A program made the position numbers and the translations under genes. DNA of 12,461 nucleotides, taken from NCBI GenBank assembly GCA_026786065.1, contig JAJAYS010000344.1, forward strand, positions 1 to 12,461. Reading direction: 5' to 3'. The stretch comes from Polaromonas sp. (GTDB taxonomy: Bacteria > Pseudomonadota > Gammaproteobacteria > Burkholderiales > Burkholderiaceae_C). Shown in pieces: positions 1 to 7,447 of the stretch. Below the pieces are notes generated by a model. The model did not search any database, had not been told where the DNA came from, and saw nothing but the letters and a program-made list of their open reading frames with translations. Every line of letters starts with the position of its first letter. Position 1 is the first letter of the stretch.

Positions 1-475
1 CGATGGTCGGGCGGATGTCGTAACCGGCGGCCAGTTCGGCCGCAAACACATCGGCGACCACCGCGCCCCACGGGTCCATCGACACGATGCGGCCGGGCTC
101 GCTCCACTGCGGATGCGGACCGATGTGGTCGGTCGGCGCGGTGTTGGTCAGGTCGGCGCGGTGCTGGCGCGACAGCGCACCCGAGGCCACCGCCAGTGCG
201 CGATAGACGCTGTAGGAGCCGCTGTGGGTGCCGATGACATTGCGGTGGCTGCGTTTGCTGGTGGTGCCGACCACCGGCCCGCGTTCGGCGGCGGTGGCCG
301 CGCCCCAGTGGATGGGCAGCGCGCCGAAGCCGCCGGCGTGCGAGGTCAGGCGGATGTGGCCGGCCGGCACCGAAGCCTGGGCAGCAGGCGCGGCAACGAC
401 TGGCACGATGGCGGAAACAACAGGTGGCTGCAGCGGGGAGTCGGGGGCCAGTAGTTTGGCGGCATCCTGGGACAT
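1..475 (-). CDS. RibA-like GTP cyclohydrolase II paralogue (URC1 type), N-terminal part, cut by window edge
   Basis: I translated this by hand from the ATG at 475-473; it stays open to the left edge, giving 158 residues. After a Pro/Ala-rich leader of about 38 residues, the sequence reads HIRLTSHAGGFGALPIHWGA (40-59), then AAERGPVVGTTSKRSHRNVIG, HSGSYSVYRALAVASGAL (85-102) and DLTNTAPTDHIGP. I recognise this as the long RibA-related family annotated GTP cyclohydrolase II in Burkholderiales, related to yeast URC1 of uracil catabolism, rather than the short riboflavin-pathway RibA. The expected full length is about 400 residues, so the catalytic and zinc-binding part lies outside the window. 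A purine-rich stretch (GAAAGACG) precedes the ATG. The family call is from memory of conserved strings; its exact reaction in bacteria is not something this sequence shows. The extended N-terminus could be a start-choice artefact, but I see no better start before the conserved block. Confidence 0.72.
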   Translation of the reverse strand, partial: MSQDAAKLLAPDSPLQPPVVSAIVPVVAAPAAQASVPAGHIRLTSHAGGFGALPIHWGAATAAERGPVVGTTSKRSHRNVIGTHSGSYSVYRALAVASGALSRQHRADLTNTAPTDHIGPHPQWSEPGRIVSMDPWGAVVADVFAAELAAGYDIRPTI

Positions 476-496
476 GGGGCGTCTTTCAAAAAATTC

Positions 497-525
497 AATG
501 TAAGGCCCGCACTGCGGGTTGACAA
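497..525 (-). promoter_or_regulatory. Putative sigma-70 promoter of the RibA-like gene
   Basis: On the minus strand TTGTCA (525-520) and TACATT (502-497) are separated by exactly 17 bases. They match the -35 and -10 consensus at 5 of 6 and 4 of 6 positions. A start of transcription near 490 would leave a leader of about 15 bases before the ATG at 475. The 17-base spacer contains a palindrome with CCCGC and GCGGG arms. The call is by pattern only. Confidence 0.4.
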
Positions 526-539
526 GCCAAAGCCGCAGT
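511..539. repeat. Nested inverted repeats over the -35 region of the RibA-like gene
   Basis: ACTGCGG (511-517) and CCGCAGT (533-539) form a perfect 7-base inverted repeat with a 15-base spacer. TTGAC (519-523) and GTCAA (538-542) form a second, partly overlapping pair, and CCCGC/GCGGG (506-518) a third. Together they surround the putative -35 element. They could be an operator or a hairpin at the end of the upstream minus-strand transcript. No T-run follows, so an intrinsic terminator is not supported. Confidence 0.4.
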
Positions 540-594
540 CAAACTGTTGGGATGGCACCGGCCAGGCATCTGAGGCCGCATTCCGCCAGGCGCC

Positions 595-2109
595 CTAGCG
601 CCGCTTGCCGCCGAAGATGCTGCCCAGCACGCCGCGAATGATCTCGCGCCCGACCGTCGAGCCCATGGTCCGCACCGCCGATTTCGCCATGCTTTGCGCC
701 AGGCCTTCGTTGCGCCCGCCACGCGGGCCGGTGCTGCCAAACAGCACGTCGTTCAGCCCACCCAGCAGGCCGCCCGATGAAGTCTGGCCGACCGCGCCGC
801 CGTTCGGTGCGGCCGGTGCCGCAGCGGCCGAGTCAAGAGCGCGGGCGGCCAGCTTTTCGTAGGCCGATTCGCGGTCCTGGGTTTTCTCATAGACACTGGC
901 GACCAGTGACTCCTTGATCAGTGTCTGCCGCTGTGCCGCCGTGATCGGCCCGAGCTGGCTGCCTGGCGGCAGCACGAAAACCCGCTCGGTGATGCCAGGC
1001 CGGCCCTTGGCGTCTAGCAGGCTGACCAGGGCTTCGCCAACGGCCAGTTCGGTAATGGCGGTTTCGATGTCGAGCCCCGGCTTTTGCCGCATCGGCTGCG
1101 CTGTGGCCTTCACGGCTTTCTGGTCGCGTGGCGTGAAGGCGCGCAGCGCGTGCTGCACGCGGTTGCCAAGCTGGGCGAGCACCGAATCGGGAATGTCGAG
1201 CGGATTCTGGCTGACGAAATACACGCCGACGCCCTTGGAGCGAACCAGCCGTACGACCAGCTCGATGCGCTCGATCAGCACCTTGGGCGCTTCGTTGAAG
1301 AGCAGATGGGCTTCGTCAAAGAAAAACACTATTTTGGGCTTCTCGGGGTCGCCGATCTCGGGCAATTGCTCGAACAGCTCCGAAAGCATCCACAGCAAAA
1401 AGGTCGCGTAAAGACGCGGCGAATTCATCAGTTTGTCGGCGGTCAGGATACTGACCACGCCCCGGCCGTCGATTGTCTGCATGAAGTCCGCAATGTCTAG
1501 CATCGGCTCGCCGAAAAAGCGGTCGCCGCCCTGGCTTTCGATTTGCATCAGGCCGCGCTGAATGGCCCCGGCGCTGGCGGCGCTGATGTTGCCGTAGCGG
1601 GTGGTGAACTCCTTGCCGTTCTCGCCGACGTACTGCAGCATCGCACGCAGGTCTTTTAAATCGAGCAGCAGCAGCCCGTTGTCGTCGGCAATTTTGAACA
1701 CCAGAGTCAACACCCCGGCCTGGGTGTCGTTCAGGTTCAGCATGCGCCCTAACAACAGCGGCCCCATGTCCGATACGGTGGCCCGCACCGGGTGGCCCTG
1801 TTCGCCGAACACGTCCCACAGCATCACTGGGCAGGCCAGGGGCTCGGGCAAATCGATGTTTCGCTCTTTCAGGATGCCGGCCAGCTTTTCGCCGAAGGTC
1901 CCCGGCTGGCTGATGCCGGTCAGGTCGCCCTTGACGTCGGCCATGAACACCGGCACGCCGATTTTTGAAAAGTTTTCGGCCATCGTCTGCAGCGTGACGG
2001 TTTTGCCGGTGCCGGTGGCGCCGGTGATCAGGCCGTGCCGGTTGGCCAGTCCGGGCAGCAGCTCGCATTGCGCGTTGGCGTTTTTCGCAATCGGTAAAGG
2101 TTCGGCCAC
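595..2109 (-). CDS. yjgR: HerA-like/DUF853 P-loop ATPase (YjgR family)
   Basis: This is a 504-residue protein, close to the 500 of E. coli YjgR, starting at GTG (2109-2107). The ATG five bases upstream is out of frame. Walker A is GATGTGKT (30-37). Walker B is [12 protein letters not shown] (260-271, D265 and E266). A likely sensor segment is YFVSQNP (297-303). The C-terminal third has an Ala/Gly-rich linker (about 425-465) and ends in the family's conserved tail, [17 protein letters not shown] followed by a basic GGKRR end. The fold places it with HerA/FtsK-type hexameric ATPases. The biological role of the DUF853 branch is not established to my knowledge, and nothing nearby (no NurA, no secretion or defence genes) points to one. 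It is divergent from yebC with a 64-base gap, and its stop (TAG, 597-595) lies 119 bases before the RibA-like gene on the same strand. I see no membrane segment or signal peptide. Confidence 0.93.
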   Translation of the reverse strand: MAEPLPIAKNANAQCELLPGLANRHGLITGATGTGKTVTLQTMAENFSKIGVPVFMADVKGDLTGISQPGTFGEKLAGILKERNIDLPEPLACPVMLWDVFGEQGHPVRATVSDMGPLLLGRMLNLNDTQAGVLTLVFKIADDNGLLLLDLKDLRAMLQYVGENGKEFTTRYGNISAASAGAIQRGLMQIESQGGDRFFGEPMLDIADFMQTIDGRGVVSILTADKLMNSPRLYATFLLWMLSELFEQLPEIGDPEKPKIVFFFDEAHLLFNEAPKVLIERIELVVRLVRSKGVGVYFVSQNPLDIPDSVLAQLGNRVQHALRAFTPRDQKAVKATAQPMRQKPGLDIETAITELAVGEALVSLLDAKGRPGITERVFVLPPGSQLGPITAAQRQTLIKESLVASVYEKTQDRESAYEKLAARALDSAAAAPAAPNGGAVGQTSSGGLLGGLNDVLFGSTGPRGGRNEGLAQSMAKSAVRTMGSTVGREIIRGVLGSIFGGKRR

Positions 2110-2173
2110 GGCATTGTTCCCGGTTGAAAAAGTAAAATATCGGCGAAGGTTAAATCAGTTCCAAAGGAAATTT
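2110..2173. promoter_or_regulatory. Divergent promoter region between the YjgR-like gene and yebC
   Basis: This 64-base gap is clearly AT-richer than its surroundings and must serve both directions. On the minus strand TTGGAA (2164-2159) and GATATT (2141-2136) have 17-base spacing and 4 of 6 matches each. On the plus strand TAAAAT (2133-2138) matches a -10 box at 5 of 6, but no good -35 sits at the right distance; TTGAAA (2124-2129) has no well-spaced -10. A promoter region is likely from layout; the exact boxes are guesses. Confidence 0.35.
2163..2168 (+). promoter_or_regulatory. Shine-Dalgarno site fixing the GTG start of yebC
   Basis: AAAGGA lies 5 bases upstream of GTG at 2174-2176. The reading frame is open far upstream (to about 1601) on the antisense of the neighbouring gene, so this site and the family's N-terminus ([14 protein letters not shown]) decide the start. 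Confidence 0.7.
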
Positions 2174-2899
2174 GTGGCCGGTCACAGTAAATGGGCGAAT
2201 ATTCAGCACCGCAAGGGCCGACAGGATGAAAAGCGCCAGCGCGTCTGGACGCGGGTGATGCGCGAAATCATGGTGGCGGCCCGCCTGGGCGGCGGCGACC
2301 TTGGCACCAACCCGCGCTTGCGGCTGGCCATCGACAAGGCCAAGGCCGCCAACATGCCGGCCGAGAACGTCAAATACGGCATTGCCAAGGCCACCGGCAG
2401 CCTGGAAGGCGTTCACTACGACGAAGTGCGTTACGAAGGCTATGGCATTGGCGGCGCGGCGATCATCGTCGAATGCTTGAGCGATAACCGGGTGCGCACC
2501 GTGGCCGAAGTGCGCCACGCTTTCACCAAGCACGGCGGCCACATGGGCACCGAAGGCTCGGTGGCGTTTCAGTTCAGGCATTGCGGCCAGTTTATTTTTG
2601 CGCCCGGCACCAGCGAAGACCGACTGATGGAAGTGGCGCTCGATGCCGGTGCCGACGACGTCATTACCCACGACGACGGCGCTATCGAGGTGCTGACCCC
2701 TTACACCGCGTTCGAAGCCGTCAAAAACGCGCTGGAGGCCGCCGGTCTGCTGGCCGAAGTCGCAGAAGTGACGATGCGCGCCGAGAACACGGTCGATATT
2801 ACCGGCAGCGACGCGGCCCGGATGCATAAATTGCTTGACGTGCTCGAAGACCTCGACGACACGCAGAACGTCTATCACAACGCTGCCTTGTCCGAATGA
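2174..2899 (+). CDS. yebC: YebC/PmpR family protein (TACO1 orthologue)
   Basis: This is a 241-residue protein with GTG start. The N-terminal domain begins [20 protein letters not shown] (2-21) and continues with [18 protein letters not shown] (45-62). The middle domain carries [19 protein letters not shown] (87-105) and [15 protein letters not shown] (108-122). The C-terminal domain has [20 protein letters not shown] (138-157) and [13 protein letters not shown]. This is full family length with all conserved blocks. The family is traditionally annotated as a DNA-binding transcriptional regulator (PmpR, YebC). More recent work on YebC/TACO1 points to a role in translation, easing ribosome stalls at proline-rich stretches. 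The sequence does not choose between these. The residue after KR is Q, not the usual G of the KRGK motif, a small deviation. It is the first gene of the plus-strand run, 66 bases before purD. Confidence 0.96.
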   Translation: MAGHSKWANIQHRKGRQDEKRQRVWTRVMREIMVAARLGGGDLGTNPRLRLAIDKAKAANMPAENVKYGIAKATGSLEGVHYDEVRYEGYGIGGAAIIVECLSDNRVRTVAEVRHAFTKHGGHMGTEGSVAFQFRHCGQFIFAPGTSEDRLMEVALDAGADDVITHDDGAIEVLTPYTAFEAVKNALEAAGLLAEVAEVTMRAENTVDITGSDAARMHKLLDVLEDLDDTQNVYHNAALSE

Positions 2900-2965
2900 G
2901 CAGGCCACACTGCAGCGTCCACGGCGTTGTTCACCATTGCCCCGAATCCGCATGAAAGCTGCAGC

Positions 2966-4291
2966 ATGAAAGTATTGGTCGTAGGCGGCGGTGGCCGCGA
3001 ACACGCGCTGGCCTGGAAGCTGGCGCAGTCGGACAGGGTGCAGACGGTGTATGTCGCGCCGGGCAACGGCGGCACCGCGCTCGACAGCCAGCTTGAGAAC
3101 ATCGCCATCACCGACGTGCAACAGCTGCGCGCCTGGGCGCTGGCCGGGAAAATTTCGCTGACCGTGGTCGGCCCCGAGCAGCCGCTGGCGGCCGGCATCG
3201 TCGATGAGTTTCGGGCGCACGGCCTGCGGGTATTCGGCCCGACGCAGGCAGCCGCGCAGCTTGAAAGCTCCAAGGCTTTTTCCAAGGCCTTCATGCAACG
3301 CCACGGCATTCCGACGGCCGACTACGCAACGTTCACCGATGCGGCAGCCGCCCACGCTTACGTTGATGAAAAGGGCGTACCCATCGTCGTCAAGGCCGAT
3401 GGCCTGGCAGCCGGCAAGGGCGTGGTGGTGGCCGAAACCCTGCACCAGGCGCACGAGGCTATCGAGTTCATGCTGGCCTCGGGCGCAGACTTCAACCCGC
3501 TTGGCGTCGCGCACGACGAGGGCGCCGACGGCAAGACGTTGCCGCGCGTCGTGATCGAGGCGTTTTTACAGGGCGAAGAGGCCAGCTTCATCGTGATGTG
3601 CGATGGCCGCAACGTCACGCCGCTGGCGACCAGCCAGGACCACAAGCGCCTGCTGGACGGCGACGCTGGTCCGAACACCGGTGGCATGGGGGCGTATTCG
3701 CCGGCACCGGTCGTCACGCCGCAAATCCATGCGCGGGTGATGCGCGAGATCATCTTGCCCACTATTCGCGGCATGGAAGCCGACGGCATCACCTACACCG
3801 GGTTTCTGTACGCCGGCCTGATGATTGATGCGAAAGGCCAGCCGAAAACGCTGGAGTTCAACTGCCGCATGGGCGATCCCGAAACCCAGCCGATCATGAT
3901 GCGGCTGAAGACCGATTTGTTTGAAGTCATGCTGGCCGCAACCAGTGGCAATCTGGACAAAATCGAGCTCGACTGGGACCGGCGCCCGGCGCTCGGCGTG
4001 GTGATGGCGGCCCACGGCTACCCGATGCACCCGCGCCGGGACGACCCGATTTCCGGCCTGCCCGATGAAGCGCACCTGGGCGACGACGCGATGGTGTTTC
4101 ATGCCGGCACGCGCCCGTCCGGGGCCGCCGATGGCGCGACCGTCACTTCGGGTGGCCGCGTGCTGTGCGTGACGGCACTCGGCAGCACGGTGAAAGCGGC
4201 GCAGCAGCGGGCCTATCAGGTCACGCACCAGATCGCCTTCGACGGCGCGCAGTACCGACGCGACATCGGCCACCGGGCCATCCGCTCCTGA
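2966..4291 (+). CDS. purD: Phosphoribosylamine-glycine ligase (GAR synthetase)
   Basis: PurD joins glycine to 5-phosphoribosylamine with ATP, the second step of purine synthesis, in the cytoplasm. The protein has 441 residues. [18 protein letters not shown] marks the start at 2966; an in-frame ATG at 2927 would add 13 unconserved residues. The N-domain has APGNGGTAL (31-39). The ATP-grasp part has [14 protein letters not shown] (143-156), EGEEAS-like [11 protein letters not shown] (201-211), [20 protein letters not shown] (222-241) and [16 protein letters not shown] (296-311). The C-domain has [11 protein letters not shown] and [11 protein letters not shown]. Relative to E. coli PurD (429 residues, from memory) there is an extra loop of roughly 13 residues at about 173-193. 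The weak ribosome site is GAAAG about 7 bases before the start. Its stop TGA shares its last base with the ATG of hemF, suggesting coupled translation. Confidence 0.97.
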   Translation: MKVLVVGGGGREHALAWKLAQSDRVQTVYVAPGNGGTALDSQLENIAITDVQQLRAWALAGKISLTVVGPEQPLAAGIVDEFRAHGLRVFGPTQAAAQLESSKAFSKAFMQRHGIPTADYATFTDAAAAHAYVDEKGVPIVVKADGLAAGKGVVVAETLHQAHEAIEFMLASGADFNPLGVAHDEGADGKTLPRVVIEAFLQGEEASFIVMCDGRNVTPLATSQDHKRLLDGDAGPNTGGMGAYSPAPVVTPQIHARVMREIILPTIRGMEADGITYTGFLYAGLMIDAKGQPKTLEFNCRMGDPETQPIMMRLKTDLFEVMLAATSGNLDKIELDWDRRPALGVVMAAHGYPMHPRRDDPISGLPDEAHLGDDAMVFHAGTRPSGAADGATVTSGGRVLCVTALGSTVKAAQQRAYQVTHQIAFDGAQYRRDIGHRAIRS

Positions 4292-5268
4292 TGTTGCCGG
4301 CCGCGCCTGCGCATTCCGCGCGCCAGCCATCGACTGATGCGGCGGCGACACCGGTCCGGCTCGAAGTGGTTCGCGCCTATCTGCTCGGTTTGCAGACGCG
4401 CATCGTGCAGGCGGCCAGCCAGCTGGACGGCCAGCCATTTGCCGTCGATGCCTGGCAGAAGGAACCGGGCGAGCCGCTACAGGGCGACGGCATCACGCAG
4501 ATTCTGGAAGGCGGGCGGGTGTTCGAGCGTGCTGGTTGCGGCTTCTCGCACGTTCGCGGCCCGAAGCTGCCGCCGTCGGCGACGCAGCACCGCCCCGAAC
4601 TCAACGGCGCGCCCTTCGAGGCGATGGGCGTGTCGCTGGTGTTTCACCCGCGCAATCCTTACGTTCCCACCGTCCACATGAACGTGCGCATGCTTGCGGC
4701 GACACCGGCCGGGGAGGGTGCGCAGCCGGTGTGCTGGTTCGGCGGCGGCATGGACCTGACGCCGTATTACGGCTTCGAGGCCGATGCCGCGCACTTTCAC
4801 CGCAGCTGCAAGGTGGCGCTCGGCCCTTTCGGCGACGACAAATACCCGCGCTTCAAACAATGGTGCGACGAGTATTTTTATTTGAAGCACCGACAGGAGC
4901 CGCGCGGCATCGGCGGCATCTTCTTCGACGACTTCAACGAGCTGGGGCCAGACCAAAGCTTTGCGATGCTGCAGAGCGTGGCAGATGCGTTTTTGGGCGC
5001 TTACATGCCGATTGCCGGGGCGCGCTGTGACACGCCCTACGGTGAGCGCGAGCGGGCCTTTCAGCTCGTTCGGCGCGGCCGCTACGTCGAGTTCAACCTG
5101 GTATGGGACCGCGGCACGCATTTCGGCCTGCAATCGGGCGGCCGCACCGAATCGATTCTGATGTCCATGCCGCCGCTGGCCAGCTGGTCGTATCAGCCGG
5201 CAGTCGAGCCCGGCTCGGCCGAAGAGCGGCTTTACCGGGACTTTCTGGTGCGTCGGGACTGGGTGTGA
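4291..5268 (+). CDS. hemF: Oxygen-dependent coproporphyrinogen III oxidase
   Basis: HemF decarboxylates coproporphyrinogen III to protoporphyrinogen IX using oxygen, a late cytoplasmic step of haem synthesis, so its presence indicates an aerobic way of life. The protein has 325 residues; E. coli HemF has 299. The difference is mainly an unconserved Ala/Pro-rich leader of about 20 residues. Conserved segments in order: [15 protein letters not shown] (74-88), [15 protein letters not shown] (119-133, H129 matching the active-site histidine of the PTVHMN motif), [12 protein letters not shown] (149-160), [16 protein letters not shown] (199-214), [20 protein letters not shown] (261-280) and the [13 protein letters not shown] tail. 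The start ATG overlaps the purD stop by one base. The last four bases (GTGA) are shared with the GTG start of nadD. Confidence 0.97.
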   Translation: MLPAAPAHSARQPSTDAAATPVRLEVVRAYLLGLQTRIVQAASQLDGQPFAVDAWQKEPGEPLQGDGITQILEGGRVFERAGCGFSHVRGPKLPPSATQHRPELNGAPFEAMGVSLVFHPRNPYVPTVHMNVRMLAATPAGEGAQPVCWFGGGMDLTPYYGFEADAAHFHRSCKVALGPFGDDKYPRFKQWCDEYFYLKHRQEPRGIGGIFFDDFNELGPDQSFAMLQSVADAFLGAYMPIAGARCDTPYGERERAFQLVRRGRYVEFNLVWDRGTHFGLQSGGRTESILMSMPPLASWSYQPAVEPGSAEERLYRDFLVRRDWV

Positions 5269-5924
5269 ACTTGCCCGGCCCACAGCCGCCGCTTGCGGCC
5301 GCCAGCTTGGCATCCGGGCGCATCGGCGTTTTTGGTGGCGCTTTTGATCCGCCGCACAACGCACATGTCGCGCTGGCCAGAGCCGCCATTGTCGAGGCCG
5401 GACTCGACCGGCTGCACGTCGTGCCGACCGGTCAGGCCTGGCACAAGGCACGCACGCTGAGCCCGGCCAGACACCGGCTGGCGATGACCCGGCTGGCTTT
5501 TGACGGCGTCGAGCAAGTCGTCGTCGATGAACGGGAATTGCGCCGTGAAGGTCCCAGTTACACCATAGACACGCTGGAGGCGCTGCAGGCCGAGCAGCCG
5601 AGCTGCCAACTGGTGCTGGTGCTCGGTTGCGACCAGTTCGACGCCTTCAGGCAGTGGCACCGTTGGCAGGCGATCGCGGCAATCGCTATCATTTATGTAG
5701 CTGCTCGCGCACGTATTGATTGGTCAAATAGTCAGTTTGATGATGATCCTGAGCTGAAGGGCCGGGTTTTCTGGTTGACGCTGCCGGAGATGCAGGTCAG
5801 CGCCACCGAATTGCGCGGGCTCGCGGCAGCCGGCGCAGACATTTCCAGTCAGGTTCCGCGTTCCGTAGCACGTTATATTTCACTTCACGCGCTTTACTCG
5901 CTTCGCCCGCTTCTGCCGCCTTAA
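5265..5924 (+). CDS. nadD: Nicotinate-nucleotide adenylyltransferase
   Basis: NadD transfers AMP from ATP to nicotinate mononucleotide, giving deamido-NAD in NAD synthesis. With GTG at 5265 the protein has 219 residues (E. coli 213). A TTG two codons later is a possible alternative. [14 protein letters not shown] (21-34) contains the nucleotidyltransferase HxxH site. Further signatures are SYTIDTL (98-104), [15 protein letters not shown] (120-134) and, near the end, [20 protein letters not shown] and SVARYI. The GTGA overlap with hemF indicates coupled translation. Two oddities: codons from about 5685 to 5757 are much richer in A and T than the rest of the gene (about 41% GC counted by eye) and resemble a dispersed repeat; and the last dozen codons, after SVARYISLH, lie in a degenerate 18-base tandem repeat, so the C-terminus (SLRPLLPP) looks extended past the conserved HxLY end. 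Confidence 0.95.
   Translation: MNLPGPQPPLAAASLASGRIGVFGGAFDPPHNAHVALARAAIVEAGLDRLHVVPTGQAWHKARTLSPARHRLAMTRLAFDGVEQVVVDERELRREGPSYTIDTLEALQAEQPSCQLVLVLGCDQFDAFRQWHRWQAIAAIAIIYVAARARIDWSNSQFDDDPELKGRVFWLTLPEMQVSATELRGLAAAGADISSQVPRSVARYISLHALYSLRPLLPP
5685..5758. other. AT-rich patch within nadD, possible captured dispersed repeat
   Basis: This stretch is about 41% GC by eye count, against clearly higher GC on both sides. It contains TAGCTGCTCGCGCACGTATT (5698-5717) followed by CAGTTTGATGATGAT (5733-5747). These strings resemble a short repeat I remember from non-coding regions of Comamonadaceae genomes. It keeps the nadD frame open. The AT-rich composition is seen directly; the relationship to a repeat family is recollection and untested. 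Confidence 0.35.
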
Positions 5925-5961
5925 CCGCCTCTGCCGCTTTAACCGCTTCACCCGCCAGCCC
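5890..5961. repeat. Degenerate 18-base tandem repeat across the nadD 3' end
   Basis: Four consecutive 18-base units can be aligned: CGCTTTACTCGCTTCGCC (5890), CGCTTCTGCCGCCTTAAC (5908), CGCCTCTGCCGCTTTAAC (5926) and CGCTTCACCCGCCAGCCC (5944). Units 2 and 3 differ at only two positions. The internal rhythm is close to 6 bases (CGCTTY-like words). The TAA stop of nadD (5922-5924) is supplied by unit 2, and the array continues into the spacer before rsfS. Confidence 0.65.
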
Positions 5962-6002
5962 CGGCCTCCACCGCCTCCCCATCCAGAAAAGCACCACCCT
6001 GC

Positions 6003-6851
6003 ATGACGAATACCCCAGTCAAAACACCCGTATCCGACAAAAAAGATGTCCAGAAATTGCAGCGCGCCATTGTTGATGGCCTGGAGGACGTCAAGGCCCA
6101 GGATATCCAGGTGTTTGACACGGAACATATTACGGCACTGTTCGAGCGCGTGATCATCGCGTCGGGCACCTCGAATCGCCAGACCAAAGCGCTGGCCGCC
6201 AGCGTGCGCGACGCGGTGCGCGACGCCGGCTTCGGCAAACCCCGCATCGAAGGCGAAGAAAACGGCGAGTGGATCATCGTGGACTGCGGCGCGGCCGTCG
6301 CGCACATCATGCAGCCCACCATTCGCCAGTACTACCACCTCGAAGAGTTGTGGGGCGACAAGCCGGTCAAGCTGAAGCTGGGTGCCGCAGTGCCTGCCGC
6401 AGCCCGGAAGGCATCCCACGCCGAGCCGGAACCCGAAGCGAAGCCCGCAGCGCGCAAGAAACCAGGTGTGAAGACGGCAGGTAAATCGGTGGGCAAATCG
6501 GTCGGCAAGGCGGCGCCGGCCAAGCGCGCTGCAAGCCCGTCAAGCCCACCCGATTCGAGCTACATCGGCCGTGTCGGAAGAACCTATGACTGGACCGCCA
6601 AGCGCAATGCCACGCAGACCGCCAGCGAGCCACTGGCCCCTGCCGTGAAACCGGCGCGCAAGGCTGCGGCTCCGGCCAAATCTGCAAGCGCCAAAGTACC
6701 GACCAAAGCGCCGACCCGGTCGCCTGCCAAAGCGCCGGCGAAGAGGCCGGCTGTCAAGGTGATCGGGAAACCGGCCGCACACAAGGTGGCGGCCAAAAAA
6801 GTGGCGGCCAAAAAGCCCATCGCCCGGAAAACGCCTGCCACGGGTCGATGA
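6003..6851 (+). CDS. rsfS: Ribosomal silencing factor RsfS with long basic C-terminal tail
   Basis: RsfS (YbeB, lojap family) binds ribosomal protein L14 and blocks subunit joining when cells starve. The conserved domain spans about residues 15-128 of 282: [36 protein letters not shown] (53-68), GENGEW-like [20 protein letters not shown] (83-102) and [12 protein letters not shown] (108-119). Most family members are 105-130 residues and stop soon after this. Here about 150 more residues follow, rich in Lys, Ala and Pro and similar to histone H1/AlgP-type tails. Short internal repeats occur: [10 protein letters not shown] (160-169, 12-base repeats at 6480 and 6492) and [10 protein letters not shown] (262-271). 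One patch, [18 protein letters not shown] (185-202), is not low-complexity and may be a conserved motif. The tail has no stop or frameshift and ends in an ATGA overlap with rlmH, so it is genuinely part of the frame. Function of the tail is unknown; nucleic-acid or ribosome contact is a guess from charge. Confidence 0.95.
   Translation: MTNTPVKTPVSDKKDVQKLQRAIVDGLEDVKAQDIQVFDTEHITALFERVIIASGTSNRQTKALAASVRDAVRDAGFGKPRIEGEENGEWIIVDCGAAVAHIMQPTIRQYYHLEELWGDKPVKLKLGAAVPAAARKASHAEPEPEAKPAARKKPGVKTAGKSVGKSVGKAAPAKRAASPSSPPDSSYIGRVGRTYDWTAKRNATQTASEPLAPAVKPARKAAAPAKSASAKVPTKAPTRSPAKAPAKRPAVKVIGKPAAHKVAAKKVAAKKPIARKTPATGR
6786..6815 (+). repeat. 15-base tandem repeat in the rsfS tail
   Basis: GTGGCGGCCAAAAAA (6786-6800) is followed directly by GTGGCGGCCAAAAAG (6801-6815), each encoding VAAKK. 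One mismatch at the last base. It suggests that part of the tail grew by slippage or unit duplication. Confidence 0.8.
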
Positions 6852-7315
6852 GGCTCGCCATTGTTGCCGTCGGCCAGAAGGTGCCCGACTGGGCGCAACA
6901 GGCTTACGACGACTATGCCAAACGGTTTCCACCCGAGATCAAGGTGAGCCTCAAGGCGGTCAAAACCGAGCCGCGCGGCTCGAAGACGCTGGACACGCTG
7001 CTCGCCGCCGAGCGCCAGCGCATTGATGCGGCAATCGACAAGGGGACGCACATCGTCGCGCTCGACGAGAAAGGCGCCTCCGTGACCACCGCTGGTCTGG
7101 CCGACAAGCTCAAGGTCTGGCAACTTTCCGGCAACGACATCGCCATCGTCATTGGCGGACCGGACGGGCTGGAGCCGGACTTCAAACGCCGTGCACATGA
7201 GCGTCTGCGCCTGTCGGACCTGACCTTGCCGCACGCGATGGTCCGGGTGCTGCTGATCGAGCAGCTCTACCGTGCGTGGACCATCACGATCAGCCATCCG
7301 TACCATCGCGAGTGA
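6848..7315 (+). CDS. rlmH: 23S rRNA (pseudouridine1915-N3)-methyltransferase RlmH
   Basis: This is a SPOUT-family methyltransferase that uses SAM to methylate pseudouridine 1915 in helix 69 of 23S rRNA, acting on the assembled 70S ribosome. The protein has 155 residues, the same length as E. coli RlmH. Knot and SAM-site segments: IVIGGPDGL (100-108), [20 protein letters not shown] (122-141) and the C-terminal HPYHRE (150-155). The N-terminus [15 protein letters not shown] matches the family's usual start. The start codon lies in an ATGA overlap with the rsfS stop; rsfS-rlmH pairing is conserved across many bacteria and places two ribosome-directed factors under one control. A 283-base gap filled with repeats follows. 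Confidence 0.97.
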   Translation: MRLAIVAVGQKVPDWAQQAYDDYAKRFPPEIKVSLKAVKTEPRGSKTLDTLLAAERQRIDAAIDKGTHIVALDEKGASVTTAGLADKLKVWQLSGNDIAIVIGGPDGLEPDFKRRAHERLRLSDLTLPHAMVRVLLIEQLYRAWTITISHPYHRE

Positions 7316-7353
7316 TGTGGCCCCCACGGTCGTTCACTTCGTGTAACTCCCTG

Positions 7354-7417
7354 CCCCCCGAGGGGGCCGCTGCGCCTGCGGCCCGGCTAAGCCGGTTCGG
7401 CGGCCCCTGCCGCGGGG
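7354..7417. repeat. GC-rich multi-hairpin element after rlmH
   Basis: Successive palindromes: CCCC/GGGG around CGAG (7355-7366); a perfect 7-base stem GGGCCGC (7364-7370) with GCGGCCC (7378-7384); CCGGC/GCCGG around three bases (7383-7395); and CCCC/GGGG (7404-7417). GGGGCC (7363-7368) could also pair with GGCCCC (7402-7407). No T-run follows, so it is not a classical intrinsic terminator. From memory, similar CCCCCGAGGGGG-containing repeats are frequent between genes in Comamonadaceae. It may protect or end the rlmH transcript. Confidence 0.6.
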
Positions 7418-7447
7418 AATTGCCTCTGAGGTCGTTCACCGACCCGA

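Noticed and set aside
113..454. Plus-strand open frames over the left edge
   Set aside because: The minus strand reads the RibA-like protein through the same bases with conserved motifs; the plus-strand translations are Gly/Ala/Arg-rich and unrecognisable.
1601..2173. Upstream in-frame extension of yebC
   Set aside because: It runs antisense through the DUF853 gene; the family N-terminus and a good ribosome site fix the start at 2174.
2150..3514. A 454-codon open frame on the minus strand opposite yebC and purD
   Set aside because: It is antisense to two well-recognised genes; its translation is rich in His, Arg, Gly and Val without known motifs, as expected for mirrored frames in GC-rich DNA.
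6795..6801. AAAAAAG heptamer in the rsfS tail as a programmed -1 frameshift site leading toward rlmH
   Set aside because: The heptamer is in the wrong phase relative to the rsfS codons, and rlmH has its own overlapping ATG start.
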